Shown here piece after piece: positions 25,371 through 33,622 of a stretch of 64,000 nt of DNA. A program made the position numbers and the translations under genes. The notes below the pieces were generated by a model. That model saw only the letters and a program-made list of their open reading frames with translations, had not been told where the DNA came from and did not search any database. Each line of letters begins with the position of its first letter. Position 1 is the first letter of the stretch. Location of the stretch: NCBI RefSeq assembly GCF_030506255.1, contig NZ_CP113431.1, positions 3,359,001 through 3,423,000 on the forward strand, given 5' to 3'. Source of the stretch: Nocardioides sp. Arc9.136 (GTDB lineage Bacteria > Actinomycetota > Actinomycetes > Propionibacteriales > Nocardioidaceae).

Positions 25371-26138
25371 TCAGGCCGCCTGCGCGGGCTGCTGGTCGGC
25401 CGGGAGCAGGGCGACCAGGCGGTGCTGGATGACCCGTGGGTTGGAGCCGGCCTGGATCGCGGCGACGCCCTCGACGATGACCTCCATCCGGGCCACCTCG
25501 AGCTCGCTGAGCCGCTTGAGCTTGGTGGCGATGGGCAGCCAGAAGACGTTGGCCGACATGACGCCCCAGAGGGTGGCGATGAACGCGCCGGCGATCGAGT
25601 GGCCGAGGGTCTCGGGCTCGGAGAGGTTCTCGAGCACGTGCACCAGGCCCATGACCGTGCCGATGATGCCGATCGTCGGCGCGTACGCGCCGGCGTCGGC
25701 GAAGAGCTTCGCGGCCTGCTTGTCGACCTTGCGCTTGGCGGCGACCTCGGCCTCGAGGATGTCGCGGACCTCCTCGGGGTCGTTGCCGTCGATGGCCAGG
25801 GTGACGCCCTTGACGAGGAAGGGGTCGTCGATGTCCTTGGTGGCGTCCTCGAGCGCCAGCAGGCCCTCGCGGCGGGCCTTGTCGGCCAGGGAGACGACGG
25901 TCGGGACGACGTCGCCCGCGGTCGGGACCTTCGCGGTGAAGGCGCGCTTGGCGGCGCGGACCGACGCCTTGGCGTCGGCGATGGTGCCGCCGGCCATGGA
26001 GATGAGCAGGGTGGCGCCGAAGACGAGGAGCATCGGGGGCAGCATCAGCAGGCTCATCGGGCTGCCGCCCTCGAGGATGTTCGCGACGACGATGACGCCG
26101 ACGGCGCCGCCGACGCCGATGATCGTGGCCTTGTCCAT
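25371..26138 (-). CDS. motA: Flagellar stator protein MotA, 255 aa
   Basis: Channel subunit of the stator, in a 5:2 complex with MotB. Four membrane helices are visible (about residues 5-20, 30-48, 150-172 and 185-205), with the conserved AYAPTIGIIGTVMGLVHVLEN and HSIAGAFIATLWGVMSANVF. The cytoplasmic loop between helices 2 and 3 carries the charged residues that contact FliG. Its ATG overlaps the flbD stop by one base (TGATG). Confidence 0.95.
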   Translation of the reverse strand: MDKATIIGVGGAVGVIVVANILEGGSPMSLLMLPPMLLVFGATLLISMAGGTIADAKASVRAAKRAFTAKVPTAGDVVPTVVSLADKARREGLLALEDATKDIDDPFLVKGVTLAIDGNDPEEVRDILEAEVAAKRKVDKQAAKLFADAGAYAPTIGIIGTVMGLVHVLENLSEPETLGHSIAGAFIATLWGVMSANVFWLPIATKLKRLSELEVARMEVIVEGVAAIQAGSNPRVIQHRLVALLPADQQPAQAA

Positions 26139-26458
26139 CAGCCCTCCTCCCCCGCGGTCGCGGTCGCGGTCGCGACGGCCGGGTGCGCGGTCACGGTGGC
26201 GAGCGGTCGCTCGCGGGCGTCGTCGGCCGGGTGGGCGGTGTCGTCGGCGTCCGGACCGACCCGGACCAGCTCACTGAGCGCGATGATCTCGGCACGGTGC
26301 AGCCGGATCGCGGCGACGACGGCGCGCAGGCTCTCGGACACGACGTACTTCGCGCCGGTGGTCAGCGTGATCACCGTGTCCGGCGTCTTGTCCACGCGCT
26401 CGATCAGGTCGGAGTTGAGGACCAGCTCCGCACCCGAGAGACGGGTCAGCGAGATCAT
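26138..26458 (-). CDS. flbD: FlbD family flagellar protein, 106 aa
   Basis: Small protein usually found between the hook gene and motA in Gram-positive flagellar clusters; its function is unsettled (it is not the Caulobacter regulator of that name). MISLTRLSGAELVLNSDLIERVDKTPDTVITL is the family signature, followed by TTGAKYVVSESLRAVVAAIRLHR and an Ala/Asp-rich tail. ATG 26458 matches the family N-terminus; ATG 26470 would add four residues. A sigma-28-type promoter lies 57 bases upstream. Confidence 0.9.
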   Translation of the reverse strand: MISLTRLSGAELVLNSDLIERVDKTPDTVITLTTGAKYVVSESLRAVVAAIRLHRAEIIALSELVRVGPDADDTAHPADDARERPLATVTAHPAVATATATAGEEG

Positions 26459-26514
26459 GCGTTGCACCATCCTTAGTGCGTCGAGGCGGCAGCCGTCCGT
26501 GGCCACCAGGGTCC

Positions 26515-26542
26515 TGATCGGCACCACCGCGCGGATCCTGAG
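26515..26542 (-). promoter_or_regulatory. Sigma-28-type promoter of flbD-motA-motB-fliL
   Basis: Minus strand CTCAGGA-N13-GCCGATCA, running from 26542 to 26515. It is in the 115-base gap between flgE and flbD, so the stator genes need not depend on transcription from the flgB promoter. The -10 part is one of the closest in the window to the classical GCCGATAA. Confidence 0.75.
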
Positions 26543-26573
26543 CGGATCCGCGCGGCGAGGCCGTCGCGGCGGC

Positions 26574-27389
26574 TCAGCGCTTGAGGTTGACGAGGTCCTC
26601 GAGCACCGAGTCCGAGGTCGTGATGACGCGGGAGCTGGCCTGGAAGCCGCGCTGGGCGAGGATCAGGTTGGTGAACTCGGCCGCCAGGTCGACGTTCGAC
26701 ATCTCCAGCGCGCCGGCCATGATCGTGCCCCGGCTGCCCGCGCCGGGGACGCCCGCCTCCGCGGCACCGGAGTTGGCCGAGGCACGGAACGCCGTCTCGC
26801 CGACCTTCTCCAGGCCCATCGGGTTGGTGAACGTGGCGATGGCCAGCTGGCCCAGCTGGGTGCTGGTGCCGTTGACGATGCCCATCAGCTTGCCGTCGCT
26901 GCCGATGCTCATCGACTCCAGCTCCCCGCCGCCCGGGATGGTGCTGATGTTGATCGGCGCGAGCGCGCCGCCCGCGCCGATGCCCATCACCCGCGCGCCC
27001 GACGAGGTGACCAGGTCGCCCGCCTTGTCGAAGGTGAACGCCCCGGCCCGGGTGTAGAGCTGCTCGTTGCCGGAGCGGACGACGAAGAAGCCGTCGCCGG
27101 AGATCATCACGTCGGTGGCGCGGCCGGTGGTCTGCGCGGAGCCCTGGCCGAGGTTCGTCGCGGTGGCCGCCAGCTGCACGCCGAGGCCGACCTGGATCGG
27201 GTTGGTGCCGCCCTGCGCGGCGTTCCCGCCGGAGGCGCCGGTGAGCATCTGGCTCAGCGTGTCCTGGAAGACGGTGGTGCTCGCCTTGAAGCCGGTGGTG
27301 TTGGCGTTGGCGATGTTGTTGCCGGTCACGTCGAGCATCGTCTGGTTGACGCGGAGGCCGCTGATGCCAGCGAAGAGGGAGCGCAGCAC
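26574..27389 (-). CDS. flgE: Flagellar hook protein, FlgE/FlgG family, 271 aa
   Basis: Axial protein of rod or hook. The N-terminus LRSLFAGISGLRVNQTMLDVTGNNIANANT and the C-terminus SNVDLAAEFTNLILAQRGFQASSRVITT form the paired coiled-coil ends of all rod/hook proteins; ISGDGFFVVRSG in the middle is the shared D1 strand motif. Called FlgE from its place after fliK-flgD. At 271 aa it is the size of FlgG, much shorter than enterobacterial FlgE (about 400), and no other FlgE/F/G paralogue is in the window. GTG 27389 has AAAGGA upstream. Confidence 0.85.
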   Translation of the reverse strand: MLRSLFAGISGLRVNQTMLDVTGNNIANANTTGFKASTTVFQDTLSQMLTGASGGNAAQGGTNPIQVGLGVQLAATATNLGQGSAQTTGRATDVMISGDGFFVVRSGNEQLYTRAGAFTFDKAGDLVTSSGARVMGIGAGGALAPINISTIPGGGELESMSIGSDGKLMGIVNGTSTQLGQLAIATFTNPMGLEKVGETAFRASANSGAAEAGVPGAGSRGTIMAGALEMSNVDLAAEFTNLILAQRGFQASSRVITTSDSVLEDLVNLKR

Positions 27390-27410
27390 GGGGGGGTCCT
27401 TTCGGGAGGT

Positions 27411-27490
27411 GGTGCCGAGGGGGTGTGGTGCCGAGGGGGTGTGGTGCCGAGGGGGTGTGGTGCCGAGGGGGTGTGGTGCCGGGGTGGTGC
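27411..27490 (-). repeat. 16-base tandem repeat between flgD and flgE
   Basis: Four perfect copies of GGTGCCGAGGGGGTGT run from 27411 to 27474, and a degenerate fifth reaches 27490. The array fills most of the 102-base gap between the flgD stop and the flgE start, the largest gap inside the flgB operon. It could alter mRNA structure ahead of flgE or be a neutral slippage-prone tract. Confidence 0.9.
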
Positions 27491-27491
27491 G

Positions 27492-27971
27492 TCAGTCGGT
27501 GGTGTCGGTGGTGTCGGAGGGGGCGGGCGTCGGGGCGGGTGCGCTCGCGGGTGCAGCCGAGTCGCGGACCTGCTGGACCAGGCTCAGCGGGACCTCGGCG
27601 CCGTCGACGTCGAGCACCGGGCCGGTCGCGCCGAAGGTGACGCCGGTGACCGTGCCGGTGGCGGTCGTGCCGTCCTCGCGGCCGTAGGTGACCGTGCGGC
27701 CGACCATGCCGCTGGCGCCGAAGGCCAGCGAGGCGCCGAGCAGGAGCCCGGTCTGGTCGGCGACGTCCTGCATCTTCTCCAGCGCGGTGAACTGCGCGGT
27801 CTGGGAGAGGAACTGCGAGGAGTCGGTGGGGTTCATCGGGTCCTGGTACTTCATCTGCGCGACCATCAGCTGCAGGAACATGTCCTTGTCGGCGGTCGAG
27901 CCGGTGCTCGCCGCCGCCTGCGGGGCGAAGACGGACGTGGGGCCGACGCCCTCGGTCGGGGTGATGCTCAT
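27492..27971 (-). CDS. flgD: Flagellar hook-capping protein FlgD, 159 aa
   Basis: Scaffold for hook polymerisation. The conserved N-terminal region KDMFLQLMVAQMKYQDPMNPTDSSQFLSQTAQFTALEKM is unmistakable. The C-terminal part is short (GMVGRTVTYG, VTGVTFGATGPVLDVDG) and followed by a Pro/Ala/Thr tail, giving a compact FlgD without the full Ig/Tudor-like domain of enterobacteria. ATG 27971 has GAGGAG close upstream; the fliK stop is 8 bases away. Confidence 0.93.
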   Translation of the reverse strand: MSITPTEGVGPTSVFAPQAAASTGSTADKDMFLQLMVAQMKYQDPMNPTDSSQFLSQTAQFTALEKMQDVADQTGLLLGASLAFGASGMVGRTVTYGREDGTTATGTVTGVTFGATGPVLDVDGAEVPLSLVQQVRDSAAPASAPAPTPAPSDTTDTTD

Positions 27972-27979
27972 GGGTCTCC

Positions 27980-29203
27980 TCACAGGTCCAGGTCGACGCG
28001 CGAGGACGTCCACCCGGTCGGGTCGTGCGGCGCGGTCCGGGAGGTCCCGGACCGGTCGGTCGTGGTCGGCGGGGCGGTCGGTCCCGCGAGGCGGTCGGGT
28101 GCGTCCTGGGGCGCCTGGCGGTCGGGACGGTCCTCGCCGCCCGCAGCCCCGCCCGTCTGCTGGCTCGTCTGCTGGCCCGTCTGCTCGCCCGTCTGCTGCC
28201 CGGCACCGCCCGCGAGGTCACGCACGGTCACCCGGACGTCGGCGGGGCCGGAGGTCTGCAGCAGCCGGAGCAGCTCCTCGGAGCCCTCCCCCAGGGCCTG
28301 CAGCGCCTCGCGGCCCGCGGCGAGGTGCACCTGCAGGCCGCCGTCCCGCACGACCAGGTGCACGCGCACCTCGCCGAGCGAGCCGGGGTCGAGGCGCAGC
28401 GTCATCCGGTGCGTGCCCTCCCCCGACCGCGCCAGCTGCTGCACGGTGTCGGCGAGCTGCCGGCTGACCGGGGCGGGTGCCGACGCGGGGCCGGAGGCGG
28501 TGGCTGCCGGGCCTGCAGGAGCCGCGGCGACGGGCGCGGCGACCGCGGCCGCCTGTCCTGCGGTCGCGGGGGTCCCGGACGTCCCGCTCGTCCCGGTGGC
28601 AGCGGCGGCTGCCGGCGCCTCGGCCGGCTGTCCCGCGGCGGACGCGTCGCGCTCGCCGGTCGGGACCGGACCGCCTGCCCCGGCCGGTGCCGCCGTGCTC
28701 GTGCCGGCCGGCGGGTCGGCGAGGGCGGGCGGGTGGTCCGCGGCCGGCGCCGGCAGCGCCTCGCCGGGGTCGGTGCCGTCTGGCAGGCCGGCGGCGGGCG
28801 CCGGGACGACAGCGTCGCCAGCCACGGCGTCCGCGCTCGCCGCCGCGGGGGTGACCGCTCCCGCCGGCGCGGACGGCGTCACGACCGGCGTCACGACCGG
28901 TCGGACCAGGACGAGGGGTGGCAGGACGAGCGCCGCCTGGAGCGCGACGAGCGCGGCGTCGGTCCGCTCCTCGAGGTCCTCGGCCGGGGCCGGTACCTCG
29001 GTGGGGACCGGGACGGTCGCGCCGGTCCCCGCCTCCCCGCCGGCGACGAGCGCGGCGAGCAGGGCGGTGAACTCCGACCCCTCCCCCGCGCCGCCGTCGG
29101 TGCCGGGCTGGCCGGCGACGGCGGGGACCGCCGGGGCCGCGGCGCCCGCGCCCGGGAGCGGCACCGGCGTGGCGGTGGCCGGCAGCGCGGTCGTGGTGCT
29201 CAT
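27980..29203 (-). CDS. fliK: Flagellar hook-length control protein FliK, 407 aa
   Basis: Secreted ruler that measures the hook and triggers the FlhB switch. The N-terminal ~240 residues are low-complexity Ala/Pro/Thr-rich, as expected. The conserved C-terminal domain contains HRMTLRLDPGSLGEVRVHLVV, GGLQVHLAAGREALQAL and LLRLLQTSGPADVRVTV. It is followed by a Gln/Thr/Gly repeat (QQTG/EQTG units encoded by 12-base DNA repeats near 28154-28200) and a polar tail. ATG 29203 overlaps the stop of the wall-hydrolase gene. Confidence 0.88.
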   Translation of the reverse strand: MSTTTALPATATPVPLPGAGAAAPAVPAVAGQPGTDGGAGEGSEFTALLAALVAGGEAGTGATVPVPTEVPAPAEDLEERTDAALVALQAALVLPPLVLVRPVVTPVVTPSAPAGAVTPAAASADAVAGDAVVPAPAAGLPDGTDPGEALPAPAADHPPALADPPAGTSTAAPAGAGGPVPTGERDASAAGQPAEAPAAAAATGTSGTSGTPATAGQAAAVAAPVAAAPAGPAATASGPASAPAPVSRQLADTVQQLARSGEGTHRMTLRLDPGSLGEVRVHLVVRDGGLQVHLAAGREALQALGEGSEELLRLLQTSGPADVRVTVRDLAGGAGQQTGEQTGQQTSQQTGGAAGGEDRPDRQAPQDAPDRLAGPTAPPTTTDRSGTSRTAPHDPTGWTSSRVDLDL

Positions 29204-30150
29204 GGGGTGCCTCCCACCATGGCCAGGACGGACCTGACGTAGTTCTGGGTCTCCGGGTACGGCGGGATGCCGTCGTAGCGCAGCACCGCGCCCGGCCCGG
29301 CGTTGTACGCCGCGAGCGCGAGGTCGGTGCGCCCGAACCGGTCGAGCAGGTCGCGGACCAGCCGGGCCGCGCCGTCGACGGCCTGGGCCGGGTCGAAGCT
29401 GTCGGCGACCCCCAGCCCCCGGGCCGTCGCCGGCATCAGCTGCATCAGCCCCTGCGCGCCCACCGGGCTGACCGCGTCGGCGCGGTAGCCGGACTCCTGC
29501 CGGGCGATCGCCGAGAGCAGCCCCGCGTCCACGCCGTACGTCGTGGCGGCCCGGTTGAACAGGTCGGCGTACGGCACCGCGGAGACCTGGCCCGCGGCCC
29601 GCCCGGAGACGGCCGGGGCCGACTCCGGCAGCACGCGGCGGATCGCCGTGAGGTCGCCGCTGACCTCGGTGACCCGCACCGCGAGCCCCGGTCGCGGGGC
29701 CTCGATCATCTTGCCGTCGCCGGCGTAGATCGCGATGTGGCTGACCGGGGAGTTGAACGCGAGCAGGTCGCCGGGCTGCGCCTCGGCCAGCGACGCGACC
29801 GGACGGCCGGCCTGCGCCTGGTCGCGGGAGACGCGGGGCAGGTCGATGCCGAGGTCGCGGTAGACGAGCTGGACGAGGCCGGAGCAGTCGAGCCCCTTCG
29901 CGGGGTCGGTGCCGCCCCACACGTAGGGGACGCCGAGGTACTTCTCGGCCTGCGCGACGACGCGTGCCCCGGCCGGGGAGGCGCCGGGCGCGGACGCGGA
30001 CGCGGCCGGGAGCGCGGTCGCGAGGGCGCCGTCCATCGCCGCACGGAAGGCACCGGCGGCGGAGGCGGACCCCGCCACGCGGGCGCCCCCGAGCTGGGTG
30101 AGCACGCCCTGGATCTCGGCGACGCGGCTGGTCACCGCGGCGACGCTCAT
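29200..30150 (-). CDS. Two-domain wall hydrolase: NlpC/P60 peptidase plus lytic transglycosylase, 316 aa
   Basis: Probably opens peptidoglycan for rod growth, the job done by FlgJ elsewhere. Residues ~62-165 are an NlpC/P60 Cys peptidase with Cys89 (KGLDCSGLVQLVYRDLG) and His138 (SPVSHIAIYAGDG). Residues ~195-310 are a lytic transglycosylase with catalytic Glu219 (IARQESGYRADA), GAQGLMQLMPATARGLG and LALAAYNAGPGAV. Two catalytic wall-cutting domains in one short protein, in this order, is unusual. No signal peptide is visible, so it is likely exported through the flagellar type III path. It overlaps fliJ and fliK by ATGA. Confidence 0.88.
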   Translation of the reverse strand: MSVAAVTSRVAEIQGVLTQLGGARVAGSASAAGAFRAAMDGALATALPAASASAPGASPAGARVVAQAEKYLGVPYVWGGTDPAKGLDCSGLVQLVYRDLGIDLPRVSRDQAQAGRPVASLAEAQPGDLLAFNSPVSHIAIYAGDGKMIEAPRPGLAVRVTEVSGDLTAIRRVLPESAPAVSGRAAGQVSAVPYADLFNRAATTYGVDAGLLSAIARQESGYRADAVSPVGAQGLMQLMPATARGLGVADSFDPAQAVDGAARLVRDLLDRFGRTDLALAAYNAGPGAVLRYDGIPPYPETQNYVRSVLAMVGGTP

Positions 30151-30611
30151 CGTCCCTCCTCCGCACGGCGCGTGGCGACCGCGCGGCGCAGCCACTGCCG
30201 GCCGGCCGCGTCGTCGAGCTCCTTGGCCTCCTCGTGGAGGGCCTCGGCCCGGCGCACGTCGGCCCGCCCCTCGAGCAGTCCCTCGACGGCGGACAGCCGG
30301 GTGTGGTCGGAGCGCCAGTGCGCGTCCGCGGCGGCGCGCACGACCTCGGCGGAGTCGAGCCGCCCGCGGGCGCCGCCCACGGCCGCACCGAGCGACTGCA
30401 GGGCCGCGCGCCGGGCGACGTACGCCGCGGCGTCGGCGGTGCCGGGGTCCTCGACCCGCGACGCGAGCTCGACCTCGAGGGCGGAGAGGGCGAGGGCGTG
30501 CTCCTGCTGCTCCTGGAGGGCGCGCTGGAGCCCGAGCCGGCTGTCGCGCTCGCGCACCTCCCGGACGCGCGCGACGGCACGCAGGCCGCGGTCCCGCTCG
30601 CGGGCGCTCAC
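30147..30611 (-). CDS. fliJ: Flagellar export chaperone-like protein FliJ, 154 aa
   Basis: A coiled-coil protein in the fliI-fliJ position, expected to link the FliI ATPase ring to FlhA. Nearly the whole chain is charged and helical, with Arg/Glu heptad-like patterns (VREVRERDSRLGLQRALQEQ, EALHEEAKELDDAAGRQWLR). Sequence conservation in FliJ is weak, so the call rests mainly on position, size and composition. GTG 30611 overlaps the fliI stop. Confidence 0.8.
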   Translation of the reverse strand: MSARERDRGLRAVARVREVRERDSRLGLQRALQEQQEHALALSALEVELASRVEDPGTADAAAYVARRAALQSLGAAVGGARGRLDSAEVVRAAADAHWRSDHTRLSAVEGLLEGRADVRRAEALHEEAKELDDAAGRQWLRRAVATRRAEEGR

Positions 30612-31933
30612 GGCGCGACCAGGTCGTGCAGGGCGAGCCGGGTGTCCTCGAGCGGGGTGCTCTCGGACATCGACTGGCGCAGGAAGCCGTCGATGCGGCC
30701 CATCCGGGCGATCGCGGCGTCGGCGTCGGGGTCGCTGCCGCCGACGTACGCGCCGATCTCGACCAGCTCCTTGACGTCGCGGTGCGCGGCGAGCATGCGG
30801 CGCAGGCGCGTCGCATCGGCCTGGTGGTCGGCGCTGGTCACCGCGGAGGTGACGCGCGAGATCGACTCGAGCACGTCGATGCTCGGGAAGTGCCCGGAGG
30901 TGGCGAGCCGGCGCGAGAGCACGACGTGGCCGTCGAGGATCGACCGGGCGGTGTCGCCGACCGGGTCCTGCAGGTCGTCGCCCTCGACGAGGACGGTGTA
31001 GAGGCCGGTGATCGAGCCGGACGGCGAGGTGCCGGCGCGCTCGAGCAGGCGGGGCAGCAGCCCGAAGACGCTGGGCGGGTAGCCGCGGGTCGCCGGCGGC
31101 TCCCCCGCGGACAGGCCGATCTCGCGCTGGGCCATGGCGACGCGGGTGAGGCTGTCCATCATCAGCACGACGTGGCGGCCGGCGTCGCGGAACCACTCCG
31201 CGATCCGGGTCGCCACGAACGCCGCGCGCAGCCGCTCGACCGGCGGCGCGTCGGAGGTCGCCACCACGACGACCGAGCGGGCCAGGCCCTCGGGACCCAG
31301 GTCGTTGTCCAGGAACTCGCGGACCTCGCGGCCGCGCTCGCCGACGAGCGCGATCACGGAGACCTCGGCGTCGGTGCCGCGGGCGATCATCGAGAGCAGG
31401 CTGGACTTGCCGACGCCCGAGCCGGCCATGATGCCCAGCCGCTGGCCGCGCCCGCAGGGCACGAGCGCGTCGAGCGCGCGGACACCGAGACGCAGCTGCT
31501 GGTCGATCCGCGGGCGGGAGAGGGCGTCGGGGGCGTCCTGGTCCACGGTCACCTCGGGCAGGCCGCGCAGGTCCGGCCCGCCGTCGACCGGCCGGCCCAG
31601 CCCGTCGAGGACGCGGCCGGTGAGCTGCTCCCCGACCCGGATCCGCAGCGGGCCGCCGGTGTGCCGCACGACGGCGCCGACGCCGAAGCCGCGGGTGTCG
31701 CCGAGCGGCAGGCAGGTCAGGCCCTCGGTGCTGCTCGCGCCGACCTCGGCCAGCAGGGGCTGCGGTCCGAGCACCTCGACCAGGTCCCCGACCGCGGCGC
31801 GGAGGCCGGTCACCCGCAGGTGCAGGCCGAGCATCTCGTCGACGCGGCCCAGCACCTCCGGACGCGTGGCGGCGAGCGCGCGGTCGCGCAGGCCCTCCAA
31901 GGTGTCGAGGGCGTCCAGGGCGGGCGCAGTCAC
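30608..31933 (-). CDS. fliI: Flagellar export ATPase FliI, 441 aa
   Basis: Hexameric ATPase of flagellar export, related to the F1 beta subunit. The Walker A loop GSGVGKSS is at residues 171-178; ALVGERGREVREFLDNDL, MMDSLTRVAMAQREIGLSAGEPPATRGYPPSVF and SGSITGLYTVLVEGDD follow, and the C-terminal helices include RVTSAVTSADHQ. Length is normal. The GTG at 31933 overlaps the fliH stop and its own stop overlaps fliJ. Confidence 0.96.
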   Translation of the reverse strand: MTAPALDALDTLEGLRDRALAATRPEVLGRVDEMLGLHLRVTGLRAAVGDLVEVLGPQPLLAEVGASSTEGLTCLPLGDTRGFGVGAVVRHTGGPLRIRVGEQLTGRVLDGLGRPVDGGPDLRGLPEVTVDQDAPDALSRPRIDQQLRLGVRALDALVPCGRGQRLGIMAGSGVGKSSLLSMIARGTDAEVSVIALVGERGREVREFLDNDLGPEGLARSVVVVATSDAPPVERLRAAFVATRIAEWFRDAGRHVVLMMDSLTRVAMAQREIGLSAGEPPATRGYPPSVFGLLPRLLERAGTSPSGSITGLYTVLVEGDDLQDPVGDTARSILDGHVVLSRRLATSGHFPSIDVLESISRVTSAVTSADHQADATRLRRMLAAHRDVKELVEIGAYVGGSDPDADAAIARMGRIDGFLRQSMSESTPLEDTRLALHDLVAP

Positions 31934-32625
31934 GACAGCACCTCGCGGACCCGCTCGAGGCGCCGGCTGACGCGCAGGTCGATGACGCTGCCGTCGACCT
32001 CGACCATCGCGTCGTCGGGCTCGAGCCGGTCGTCCTCGACGACGCGGACACCCGCCGCGGCCAGCTCGGCGGTCGCCGCGGCGTCCAGCAGGCCGGGGTG
32101 GAGCCGCGCGACGACGGGACGGTCGTCCGGGCGCTCGGCCAGCACGCGTCGTACGACGTCGTCGGCCCGGTCCGGCGCGGAGTGGAGCTCGTGGCCGACG
32201 AGCGCCTCGGTCAGCTCGCGGGCGAGGGCGACGGCCTGGGCTTGGACGTGCCGCTCGACGTCGCCGGCGCGGGCGGAGAGCTCCGCCGCGGCCCGCCGGA
32301 GGCCGGCGAGAGCCTGCTGGTGCTCGGCCTCGCGGCGCTGGTCCTCGGCGGCCCGGTCGGCCTCGCGGCGCAGTGCCGCCTCCCGGGCGACCTCCGCGGC
32401 CTCGCGGCGTCCCTCGGCCCAGCCGACGGCGTACCCCTGGGACTGCGCGGCGCGCCGGGCGGTCTCGGCGAGCCCGCTCAGGGTCTCCTCGGTGACCCGG
32501 TCGCCGAGCACCGAGCCGGCGCCGAAGCGGGTCCAGGCGCCGGTGCGCAGCTCGGGGGTGCTGGCGACCCGGACGGCCGAGGCCTCCGCGCCGCGCAGCA
32601 CCGGGGCGTCACTCGACGAACTCAT
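31930..32625 (-). CDS. fliH: Flagellar export regulator FliH, 231 aa
   Basis: Stator-like partner that ties FliI to the C ring. A variable N-terminus leads to a long Ala/Arg/Glu helix (RREAAEVAREAALRREADRA) and a C-terminal domain with ALARELTEALVGHELHS, RPVVARLHPGLLD and VDGSVIDLRVSRRLERVREVL, which matches the end of FliH/SctL proteins. It overlaps the end of fliG by 17 bases. Confidence 0.88.
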   Translation of the reverse strand: MSSSSDAPVLRGAEASAVRVASTPELRTGAWTRFGAGSVLGDRVTEETLSGLAETARRAAQSQGYAVGWAEGRREAAEVAREAALRREADRAAEDQRREAEHQQALAGLRRAAAELSARAGDVERHVQAQAVALARELTEALVGHELHSAPDRADDVVRRVLAERPDDRPVVARLHPGLLDAAATAELAAAGVRVVEDDRLEPDDAMVEVDGSVIDLRVSRRLERVREVLS

Positions 32626-33622
32626 CGTCGCCCCCTCGCCGCACCATGATCTGGCCCTGCTCCTCCAGGTCGCGGATCGTGCGGATGATGGCCTGCTGGG
32701 CCTCCTCGACCTGCGCGAGGCGGACCGCGCCGAGCAGCTCGACGTCCTCGACGAGCGTCGCGGACGCACGCTCGGACATGTTGCTCGTGATCTTGTCCCG
32801 CACCGCCGTCGCGACGCCCTTGAGCGCCAGGGCCAGCTGGGACCCGTCCACCTGCCGCAGCACCTGCTGCACCGACCGGTCGTCGAGGGTGACGATGTCT
32901 TCGAACATGAACATCCGGCTGCGCACCTCGTCGGCCAGCTCGGCGTCGAGCGCCTCGAGGCCCTCGACGATCTGCCGCTCGGTGGCTCGGTCGGAGCGGT
33001 TGATGATGTTGACCAGCGGGTCCACGCCACCGACGCGGGAGACCGTGGTCGGCTGCAGCATCGAGGAGAGCTTGCGCTCCAGCGTCGACTCCACGGCCTG
33101 GACGATCTCCGGCGACGTGCGGTCCATGACCGCGATCCGGTGGGCGACCTCGGCCTGCTTGTCCGGCTCGAGGCTGGCCAGCAGCATCGAGGCCTTGTCG
33201 GCCGTCAGGTGGGCCAGCACCAGCGCGATCACCTGCGGGTGCTCGTCGATGATGAACGAGCGCAGCTGGGCCGGGTCGGCCGCGTGGAGGAACTGGAAGG
33301 GCATCTGCACGGCCGCGGCGTTGAGCCGCTCCATGATCTCCGCCGCGCGCTCGGCGCCGAGCGAGTCCTCGAGCAGCTTCTGCGCGTAGCCGAGACCGCC
33401 CTGGGCGATGTGGGCGCGCGCGGTCATCAGGTCGCGGAACTCCTCCATCACCGCCTCGCCCTCGGCGCTGCTGATCGAGTCCAGGCGCGCGATCTCGACG
33501 GAGATCGCCTCGACCTCCGGCTCGCTGAGCTGCGCGAGGACCTGGGAGGCCTTCTCCTTGCCGACCTGGATCAGCAGCACCGCGGCCTTGCGGGCACCGA
33601 GCCCGCTCATCGTCGCGGTCAT
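32609..33622 (-). CDS. fliG: Flagellar motor switch protein FliG, 337 aa
   Basis: Torque-bearing C-ring protein. All three armadillo-like domains are present: GARKAAVLLIQVGKEKASQVLAQL at the N-terminus, FLHAADPAQLRSFIIDEHPQ with the EHPQ motif in the middle domain, and the C-terminal torque helix region MFMFEDIVTLDDRSVQQVLRQVD with its alternating charges. Length is normal. It starts at ATG 33622, overlapping the fliF stop by one base. Confidence 0.96.
   Translation of the reverse strand: MTATMSGLGARKAAVLLIQVGKEKASQVLAQLSEPEVEAISVEIARLDSISSAEGEAVMEEFRDLMTARAHIAQGGLGYAQKLLEDSLGAERAAEIMERLNAAAVQMPFQFLHAADPAQLRSFIIDEHPQVIALVLAHLTADKASMLLASLEPDKQAEVAHRIAVMDRTSPEIVQAVESTLERKLSSMLQPTTVSRVGGVDPLVNIINRSDRATERQIVEGLEALDAELADEVRSRMFMFEDIVTLDDRSVQQVLRQVDGSQLALALKGVATAVRDKITSNMSERASATLVEDVELLGAVRLAQVEEAQQAIIRTIRDLEEQGQIMVRRGGDDEFVE

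Noticed and set aside
25290..29237. Plus-strand open frame of about 1300 codons antisense to motA through fliK
   Set aside because: The minus-strand genes are all recognisable flagellar proteins; the antisense frame has no family features and is explained by high GC.
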